NCBI GenBank assembly: GCA_947475795.1
Contig: CANJOX010000160.1
Coordinates: 1-7,262, forward strand
From: Gemmatimonadota bacterium
Lineage (GTDB): Bacteria > Gemmatimonadota > Gemmatimonadetes > Gemmatimonadales > Gemmatimonadaceae
DNA length: 7,262 nucleotides
Direction: 5' to 3'
This document shows, piece after piece, positions 1 through 4,554 of the stretch. Below the pieces are notes generated by a model. It did no database searches, was not told the origin of the DNA, and saw only the letters and a list, made by a program, of their open reading frames with translations. A program made the position numbers and the translations under genes. Position 1 is the stretch's first letter, and each line of letters starts with the position of its first letter.

Positions 1-729
1 GCTCAGCTCGGCGATTTCATCGAGAAAGACCGTGCCCTCGCCGGCCACTTCCAACAGTCCGTGCTTGGCCTGTCGTGCATCGGTGAACGCCCCTCGTTCG
101 TGACCGAACAACTCGCTCTCGAAGAAGGTCGTCGAGAGCGAGGCGCAATTGATCTCCACGAACGGGGAGGCTCGCCGGACTGACCGGTCGTGGATCTGCC
201 GCGCGATGTAGCCCTTTCCCGTACCGGTCTCTCCTTGCAGCAGGATCGGCGCGTCCGGATTCCGGGCGGCCAGATCAATGAGGTCGGCGACCGTCGGTGC
301 CATGGCGGGCGGTGTGGCGTCGGCGCGTCCCTGCGCCCGCAACACGGCGACTTCCTGTCGGAGACGGCCCCGTTCGGCGGCACGCGCGACGGCCGCGGCC
401 AGCCGCTCAAGGTCAACCGGTTTCTCGAGCAGATCGGCCGCGCCGTGCTGCATGGCCTGCACGGCGGTGCGCACGTCGGCGAATCCGGTGAGCACGATGA
501 CGGCGAGCTCCGGGTCGTCGGCGCGGAGTGCCTCGAGGGCGCGGATGCCGTCGGCGTCGGGGAGACGCAGGTCGAGCAGCACCACGTCGGGCGCGTGTTC
601 GGCCGCGAGGCGTCGTCCTTCGGTCGCAGTCGCGGCGCCGCGGGCCGTATACCCGAAGGTTTCGAAGAATTCGACGAGCGTGGAGCGGACCGACTCGTCA
701 TCGTCGATGACCAGCACCGAGAGCGTCAT
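1..729 (-). CDS. NtrC-family sigma54-dependent response regulator (C-terminus cut off by window edge)
   Basis: The visible 243 residues begin MTLSVLVIDDDESVR and run off the window at position 1. Residues 1-120 are a receiver domain with the acidic pair D9/D10, phosphoacceptor D53 (VVLLDLRLPDADG), switch T81 and K103 (EKPVD). A short linker leads into an AAA+ sigma54-activator domain with Walker A GETGTGKG (166-173), the sigma54-contact loop as GAFTDA (213-218, usually GAFTGA) and Walker B GTVFLDE (232-238). By family knowledge, the phosphorylated protein would oligomerise and use ATP to remodel sigma54-RNA polymerase. The rest of the AAA+ domain and any DNA-binding helix-turn-helix lie outside the window. 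The ATG (729-727) overlaps the TGA of the upstream kinase gene by four bases and has no clear Shine-Dalgarno sequence, so translation is probably coupled. The kinase at 726-2243 is its likely phosphodonor. The family call is secure; target genes are unknown. Confidence 0.95.
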   Translation of the reverse strand, partial: MTLSVLVIDDDESVRSTLVEFFETFGYTARGAATATEGRRLAAEHAPDVVLLDLRLPDADGIRALEALRADDPELAVIVLTGFADVRTAVQAMQHGAADLLEKPVDLERLAAAVARAAERGRLRQEVAVLRAQGRADATPPAMAPTVADLIDLAARNPDAPILLQGETGTGKGYIARQIHDRSVRRASPFVEINCASLSTTFFESELFGHERGAFTDARQAKHGLLEVAGEGTVFLDEIAELS

Positions 730-2243
730 GTGGCCACGGTCGGCGGCAGCGTCAGCGTCAGCGTGGTGCCCCACTCGTGGGCGCTGTCGATGCTGATCGT
801 GCCGCCGTGCTCGTCCATGATGCGCTGGCACAAGGCGAGACCGATGCCGGTGCCGCCGGTCTTGTTCGAGTAAAAGAACTCGAACACGTGCGGGAGGACG
901 TCGGGCGGAATGGCTGGACCGCCGTTGGTGAGGCGGCACCGCCAGCCACCCGCCGGCGAGAGATGCGAGTGCAGGATGAGCTCCGAGCCATCCGGGGCGG
1001 CATCGCATGCGTTGGCCAGAATGTTCCGGCAGACCTGCCCGAGCTGCTGGGCATCGATGAGGCTGCGGACGGCGAGTTCGGGGCGGTGCCGGCGGATCGT
1101 GAGCAGCTTGGCCTCAAGGCGTGCGCGCTCCCCCTCGAGGATGTCGTCCCAGACCGTTTCCGGGTCGGCGGGCACGAGATGCGCCGCGTTGGGGCGACCG
1201 AATTCGAGCAGGGACGTGACCATCTGGCTGAGCCGTTCGACCTCGCGCAGGATGCGTCCCACGTTCCGCTCGACGACCGGGTCGTCTTTGGCGCGAAACT
1301 GGAGCAGCTGCGCCGCGGAGGAGATGCCGAAGAGCGGATTGCGCAGTTCGTGGGCGACACCGGCGGCGACTTCGCCGATGGCTTCGAGCCGTCGCTTCTG
1401 CTCCACGCGTTCGACCAGCCAGGCGCGCTCAATGGCGACGGCCGTCTGCGCCGCGATCACGGCCAGCACCCGCTCGGCCTCTTCGAGCGCCTGCTCCGAT
1501 TCGATCGGTTCGGCGTAGAGGGTGATCGCGCCGAGCACCCCTTCGGCGGTGATGAGCGGGGCAGTGATTTCGAGGCCGATGTCGGTGGACTGCCGAACGA
1601 CGTGCCCGGAGGCCAAGGCGTCGAGCCACGTGCGCAGCAGCCTGGCCTCGAGTTCGCCGTTGGTGTGCGTCCCGTAGCCTTGCCGATGGGTGATGCGGAA
1701 TTCGGCGGTGTCGTCGTCGGCGAGGGTGATGACGAACCCGGTGGAGGGGACGGCGCGACGCAGCTGCAGCGCGACTTCCTCGTAGACGCGGTCGAGCGAG
1801 ATGGCCTCGGCCAGCGCGATCCCGGTGTTGATCAACGCCTCGCGGGAGCGATGACTGGGCGTGATGTCGACGGTGGAGAAGACGAAGCCCGAGATCGTTG
1901 CGCCGTCATCGATGGCGGTGACCTGCATGAGGAACACCCGCTCCTCACTGGGCGAGTTGCACGGGAACTCCCAGCGCACCACGGGGACCCGGCGCTCGCG
2001 CAGCAGCGTCATGGCGCGCTCGATCTGCTCGCGCGACGCATCGTCCGCCACGTGTTCGAACACGGAGCGCCCGAGCACCGCCGTTTCACGGGCGATTCCG
2101 GGCGCTCCATTGTCGGTCGCAAAGCGGGACCATGCACTGTTCGCCGCCGTGATCCGTCCCTCGAGATCGACGGCCCAGACGGTCAGCGGCAGCGCGTCGA
2201 GCAGCCGCCGCGCGAACGGCGGCTGCTCGTCGATCGGTATCAC
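726..2243 (-). CDS. PAS-GAF sensor histidine kinase, soluble, NtrB-like pairing with the downstream NtrC-type regulator
   Basis: This is a 505-residue cytoplasmic kinase with no signal peptide or membrane segment. Residues 8-130 form a PAS domain (LPLTVWAVDLEGRITAAN at its start, ending FSTVDITPS), and about 137-278 a GAF domain. The HisKA helix follows with the H-box GEVAAGVAHELRNPLFGI (phosphorylated H298), then HATPase_c with the N-box (N411 in ILANACDA) and the G2 box GGTGIGLALC (about 463-471). The G1 box is degenerate: TNGGPAIPP (439-447) replaces the usual DxGxG, so the adenine-contacting Asp is Asn440. The next box reads FEFFYSNK instead of the common FEPFFSTK. The start is GTG (2243-2241), overlapping the TGA of the repeat-protein gene as GTGA; there is only a weak purine-rich stretch upstream. 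It should phosphorylate the regulator encoded immediately downstream. The ligand sensed by PAS/GAF cannot be read from sequence. Confidence 0.94.
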   Translation of the reverse strand: MIPIDEQPPFARRLLDALPLTVWAVDLEGRITAANSAWSRFATDNGAPGIARETAVLGRSVFEHVADDASREQIERAMTLLRERRVPVVRWEFPCNSPSEERVFLMQVTAIDDGATISGFVFSTVDITPSHRSREALINTGIALAEAISLDRVYEEVALQLRRAVPSTGFVITLADDDTAEFRITHRQGYGTHTNGELEARLLRTWLDALASGHVVRQSTDIGLEITAPLITAEGVLGAITLYAEPIESEQALEEAERVLAVIAAQTAVAIERAWLVERVEQKRRLEAIGEVAAGVAHELRNPLFGISSAAQLLQFRAKDDPVVERNVGRILREVERLSQMVTSLLEFGRPNAAHLVPADPETVWDDILEGERARLEAKLLTIRRHRPELAVRSLIDAQQLGQVCRNILANACDAAPDGSELILHSHLSPAGGWRCRLTNGGPAIPPDVLPHVFEFFYSNKTGGTGIGLALCQRIMDEHGGTISIDSAHEWGTTLTLTLPPTVAT

Positions 2244-3148
2244 CGGCGCTTCGCGCCCTTCTTGGCGGGCTTCGCGGCTTTCTTTGCCGGTTTCGCGGGC
2301 GCTTTCTTCACCGCCTTCTTGGCCGGTGCCGCCTTCTTGGCCGGTGCCGCCTTCTTGGCCGGTGCGGCCTTCTTGGTCGGTGCGGCCTTCTTGGTCGGTG
2401 CCGCCTTCTTGGCCGGTGCCGCCTTCTTGGCCGGTGCCGCCTTCTTGGCCGGTGCCGCCTTCTTGGCCGGTGCCGCCTTCTTCGCCGGTGCCGCCTTCTT
2501 CGCCGGTGCCGCCTTCTTCGCCGGAGCCGCCTTCTTGGTCGGCGCCGCCTTCTTGGCCGGCGCCGCCTTCTTGGCCGGCGCCGCCTTCTTGGCCGGTGCC
2601 GCCTTCTTGGCCGGTGCCGCCTTCACGGGCGCTGCCGCCTTCACGGGCGCCGCCGCAACGGTCGGAGCAGGTGCCACGGCCTTGGGCTCCTTCGGTGCCT
2701 TGGGCGCCTTCGGTGCCTTCGGGGCCTTGGGTTCTTTCACTGGGGCTGGCGTCGTTGCGACGGGTGCCGGAGCCGGAGTGGACACGATCGCTGGCGATTC
2801 GACCTTCGGTTCGGCCTTGGGCTCCGCTTTGGGTGCCTTGGCCTTGGACTGCTTGGGCGCGCCCGGATTCTTGGGCGGGCGACCGGGTCCACGGCGTGGG
2901 CGGCTGAAGATGTCGTCCTCGTCTTCGTCCTCTTCGATCAGCTCGTCCTCGAAGCTGTCGCCCTCGTCCTCGTCGTCCTCGTCGTCATCATCGTCGTCGT
3001 CCGCGCTGTCCCAGAGGGAGTCGCCGTCTTCGGAGGGAAGGCCGTAGCCGTCCTCGTCCTCTTCGTCGTACGACGAGCGGCCGTAGCCCACATCATCCAT
3101 GTCGTCATCCATCAGATGGAGCTTCCCAATCTCGTCGCCACGCGGCAT
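2240..3148 (-). CDS. Acidic / AT-hook / histone H1-like Lys-Ala-Pro repeat protein, probable DNA-binding architectural factor
   Basis: This 302-residue protein has three low-complexity zones. Residues 13-80 are strongly acidic, with an almost pure Asp/Glu run at 50-62. Residues 85-93 (RRGPGRPPK) match the AT-hook core RGRP/PGRP with flanking basic residues. Residues 94-165 are a Pro/Ala/Lys linker with APK triplets. Residues 179-280 hold 17 tandem P[A/T]KKA[A/V] units, and the end is a Lys-rich tail closing KKGAKRR. Tails of this kind occur in AlgP (AlgR3) of Pseudomonas, mycobacterial HupB and bacterial H1-like proteins, and bind DNA non-specifically. Acidic plus AT-hook architecture recalls the HMGA-like part of Myxococcus CarD, but no CarD domain is visible here. 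The start is supported by AGGAGG five bases upstream. The stop overlaps the kinase start (GTGA), making it the first gene of a three-gene unit. DNA binding is inferred from composition; composition alone cannot show homology to AlgP. Confidence 0.88.
   Translation of the reverse strand: MPRGDEIGKLHLMDDDMDDVGYGRSSYDEEDEDGYGLPSEDGDSLWDSADDDDDDDEDDEDEGDSFEDELIEEDEDEDDIFSRPRRGPGRPPKNPGAPKQSKAKAPKAEPKAEPKVESPAIVSTPAPAPVATTPAPVKEPKAPKAPKAPKAPKEPKAVAPAPTVAAAPVKAAAPVKAAPAKKAAPAKKAAPAKKAAPAKKAAPTKKAAPAKKAAPAKKAAPAKKAAPAKKAAPAKKAAPAKKAAPAKKAAPTKKAAPTKKAAPAKKAAPAKKAAPAKKAVKKAPAKPAKKAAKPAKKGAKRR
2313..2618 (-). repeat. 18-bp coding tandem repeat, 17 units
   Basis: Seventeen head-to-tail 18-bp units lie within the H1-like gene; the plus-strand consensus is gccttcttggccggtgcc. 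Each unit encodes one PAKKAA hexapeptide on the minus strand. Units differ by only a few substitutions. Three carry ggtc (Ala to Thr: two adjacent units at about 2367-2402 and one near 2533-2550). Three consecutive units carry ttcttcgcc (a synonymous Ala change), and a few have ggc for ggt. The clustering of identical variants suggests local duplication by slippage or unequal crossover. Two more diverged units (cttcacgggcg type, encoding VKAAAP) extend the array to about 2654. The unit length is a multiple of three, so copy-number change would keep the frame. Confidence 0.95.
2681..2737 (-). repeat. 9-bp coding repeat encoding Lys-Pro-Ala/Glu triplets
   Basis: About six 9-bp units encode KEPKAPKAPKAPKAPKEPK in the linker between the AT-hook and the hexapeptide array. 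The nucleotide repeat is less perfect than the 18-bp array (cgg/ggg Pro alternation), so it is probably older or has been kept by selection on protein composition. Confidence 0.75.
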
Positions 3149-3153
3149 GACCG

Positions 3154-3159
3154 CCTCCT
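3154..3159 (-). promoter_or_regulatory. Strong Shine-Dalgarno for the H1-like protein gene
   Basis: On the minus strand AGGAGG ends five bases before the ATG at 3148-3146, inside a longer purine run (GAGGAGAGGAGG). This fixes the start at residue 1 rather than at Met13 or Met17. It is the only strong ribosome binding site seen at any of the gene starts in the window; the coupled downstream genes lack one. Confidence 0.85.
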
Positions 3160-3263
3160 CTCCTCGGAAAAGTTCGCCTGCACTCGTTCACCCCGGCGCC
3201 AATGCCGCCGCTGGTGATGCGGTTTGCGGTGCCCACAACTTCGGGCGCTGCGCACTGCACGAC

Positions 3264-3292
3264 CAAGTACATACAAAAAGCGCGGGAGTCAA
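3264..3292 (-). promoter_or_regulatory. Candidate sigma70-like promoter for the H1-like protein / kinase / NtrC unit
   Basis: On the minus strand TTGACT (3292-3287, five of six matches to TTGACA) is followed after 17 bases by TACTTG (3269-3264), a weak match to TATAAT. A local T-rich stretch lies in the spacer, unusual in this GC-rich window. A start near 3257 would give a leader of about 110 bases before the ATG. The -35 is convincing and the -10 is poor, so activation by another factor may be needed. Assigned by eye only. Confidence 0.5.
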
Positions 3293-3298
3293 GCGCGG

Positions 3299-3310
3299 CG
3301 CACATGTGCG
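3299..3310. promoter_or_regulatory. Perfect 12-bp palindrome, candidate operator
   Basis: CGCACATGTGCG is a perfect inverted repeat lying six bases upstream of the candidate -35 hexamer of the downstream unit, centred roughly 47 bases before the predicted transcription start. That is close to where activators contacting RNA polymerase bind. No regulator can be assigned; palindromes of this length can occur by chance in GC-rich DNA. Confidence 0.4.
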
Positions 3311-3348
3311 TGCGACTTCGCGACCGGAATGCGGCGTCGATGTGCCGT

Positions 3349-3430
3349 TTCGGTCACGCAGCCGTGGTCACGCACCCGTGGTCACGCACCCGTGGTCACG
3401 CAGCCGTGGTCGCGCAGCCGTGGTCACGCG
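3349..3430. repeat. 14-bp tandem repeat array overlapping the 3' end of the HD-GYP gene
   Basis: Plus-strand copies of cgtggtcacgcacc, or the form ending cagc, start at 3363, 3377, 3391, 3405 and 3419, an exact 14-bp period. A degenerate copy precedes them (3349-3362) and the copy at 3419 breaks off after cgtggtcacgc. Each copy contains the near-palindrome CGTG-GT-CACG. The copy at 3405 has one change (gtcgcg for gtcacg). The last copy supplies the TGA stop of the HD-GYP gene (3426-3424), so the array lies in the 3' untranslated region and just upstream of the next promoter. It is not a multiple of three and is not coding. Function unknown: repeated protein-binding sites, a transcription-end structure or neutral slippage are all possible. 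Confidence 0.9.
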
Positions 3431-4554
3431 TGATCGGGTCCGGCGTCGATGCGGGGGATGCCGGTGACCTGCCCTGACTCGACCACGACGGTGAGGGCTT
3501 CGAAGATGCGGGGCTCGAGGAGCCGACCGACCTGTGTGTGGAGGTAGTCGAGGGTGCTCCGGGCAGACATCGGCTCCCGGTAGGCGCGCTGCGAGGTGAG
3601 CGCGTCGAAGGCATCGGAGGCGGTGAGAATGCGCCCGCCAATGGTGATGTCTTCGCCCGCCCGCCCGTGGGGGTACCCGCCGCCGTTCCAGTGCTCGTGG
3701 TGGTCCCGGATGTAGAGCAGGGCGTCGCCGAGGTGCTGGAGCGGTGAGAGGATGTCGAGACCGATGCGGACGTGATCCTTGACGTGCGCGAACTCCTCGT
3801 GGGTGAGCGGTCCCGGCTTGTTGAGGACCATCTCACGGATGCCGATCTTGCCGACGTCGTGCAGTCGGCCGGCGGTGTGGATGGTCTCGACGAAGGCGTC
3901 GCCCAGATCGAGGTGGCCGGCGATCGCACCGGCGAGGTCCGCCACCCGGAGCGAGTGCCCGCGCAGATAGAGGTCCTTGGCTTCCATGGCGTTGATCAGC
4001 GTTTCGGCCACGCTGACGGTCATCGCGCGGAGCGCCCCCTTCTCCTGCTCGAGCTGCACGGTGCGGATCGCGACTTCCTTGCGGATCAGGCGATCGACGG
4101 CGCGGCGCTCGACGTTGCGGACGCGCCGCATCATGGCGCGTTCGACGGCGGCCTGGAGGTCGGTGAGCTCGACGGGCTTCGTGAGATAGTCGAACGCACC
4201 CCCCGACAACGCCTCGGTGGCGCTCGCCGCGTCGTTGATGGCGGTGAGCATGATGATGCCCAGATCCTGGTCGATCGCGAGCGCCCGCGGCACGACCTCG
4301 AGGCCGGTGATCCCCGGCATCCGCAGGTCGCAGAGCATGAGCGAGAAGCGGTTGGTGCCGAGCAGTTCGAGGGCGGCGGCCCCGGAATCGGCCACTTCGA
4401 CTTCGAAGCCGCGCGTCCGCAGGAAGCGGCTCAGCGCCAGCCGGATGGTGGATTCATCGTCGACCACGAGAATGCGGCGGACGGAATCCTGGGCGAGGGC
4501 GGCGCCGGCCGCCTCAATGGCGATGAGGGGGTCTTGACCCGGGAGACTGGTCAT
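3424..4554 (-). CDS. Response regulator with HD-GYP cyclic-di-GMP phosphodiesterase output
   Basis: This is a 376-residue cytoplasmic protein. Residues 26-142 are a receiver domain with D32/D33, phosphoacceptor D76 (LMLCDLRMPG), T104 and K126 (TKPVE). A helical linker (about 143-178) joins it to an HD-GYP domain (about 180-355) opening with NAMEAKDLYLRGHSLRVA. The metal-binding HD pair is H232-D233 in LHDVGKIGI, followed by H261, H285-H286 and the GYP loop GGGYP (291-295), then the conserved stretch DAFDALTSQRAYR. Every signature residue is present, so active hydrolysis of cyclic di-GMP is expected, which would favour motility over biofilm in the usual scheme. The ATG (4554-4552) overlaps the TGA of the upstream kinase by four bases, without a good Shine-Dalgarno sequence, so the two are probably co-translated as a sensor/output pair. 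The C-terminal 20 or so residues are variable, and the stop codon falls in a 14-bp tandem array. Confidence 0.96.
   Translation of the reverse strand: MTSLPGQDPLIAIEAAGAALAQDSVRRILVVDDESTIRLALSRFLRTRGFEVEVADSGAAALELLGTNRFSLMLCDLRMPGITGLEVVPRALAIDQDLGIIMLTAINDAASATEALSGGAFDYLTKPVELTDLQAAVERAMMRRVRNVERRAVDRLIRKEVAIRTVQLEQEKGALRAMTVSVAETLINAMEAKDLYLRGHSLRVADLAGAIAGHLDLGDAFVETIHTAGRLHDVGKIGIREMVLNKPGPLTHEEFAHVKDHVRIGLDILSPLQHLGDALLYIRDHHEHWNGGGYPHGRAGEDITIGGRILTASDAFDALTSQRAYREPMSARSTLDYLHTQVGRLLEPRIFEALTVVVESGQVTGIPRIDAGPDHA

Noticed and set aside
3..701. A 232-codon minus-strand frame rich in Ser/Arg/Pro
   Set aside because: It is out of frame with the NtrC-type gene, which shows receiver, Walker A and Walker B motifs in the correct frame from 729.
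777..3047. A 756-codon plus-strand open frame across three minus-strand genes, containing repeated Phe-Leu-Ala-Gly-Ala-Ala
   Set aside because: It is antisense to genes with clear domains. Its hydrophobic repeats are simply the reverse complement of the PAKKAA array, and long antisense frames are expected in GC-rich codon-biased DNA. It has no recognisable domain or convincing start.
2240..3148. Naming the repeat protein algP
   Set aside because: The similarity is compositional (KAAP-type repeats). Low-complexity tails arise independently, and the acidic head and AT-hook differ from AlgP as I know it.
3149..3423. Sigma54 promoter (GG-N10-GC) in front of the H1-like/kinase/NtrC unit
   Set aside because: Searched by eye on the minus strand; the nearest GG...GC pairs have spacings of 9, 11 or 12, so autoregulation by the NtrC-type protein through a promoter here is not supported.
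3349..3430. CRISPR array
   Set aside because: Units are 14 bp and directly adjacent, with no unique spacers.
3349..3430. Classical intrinsic terminator after the HD-GYP gene
   Set aside because: Possible stems between neighbouring copies are only about four base pairs, and no T-run follows on the minus strand.
3099..3477. Small open frames on both strands through the intergenic gap, some including the 14-bp array
   Set aside because: A 14-bp period shifts frame each copy, there is no ribosome binding site, and the frames run into the flanking genes. A regulatory gap is the simpler reading.
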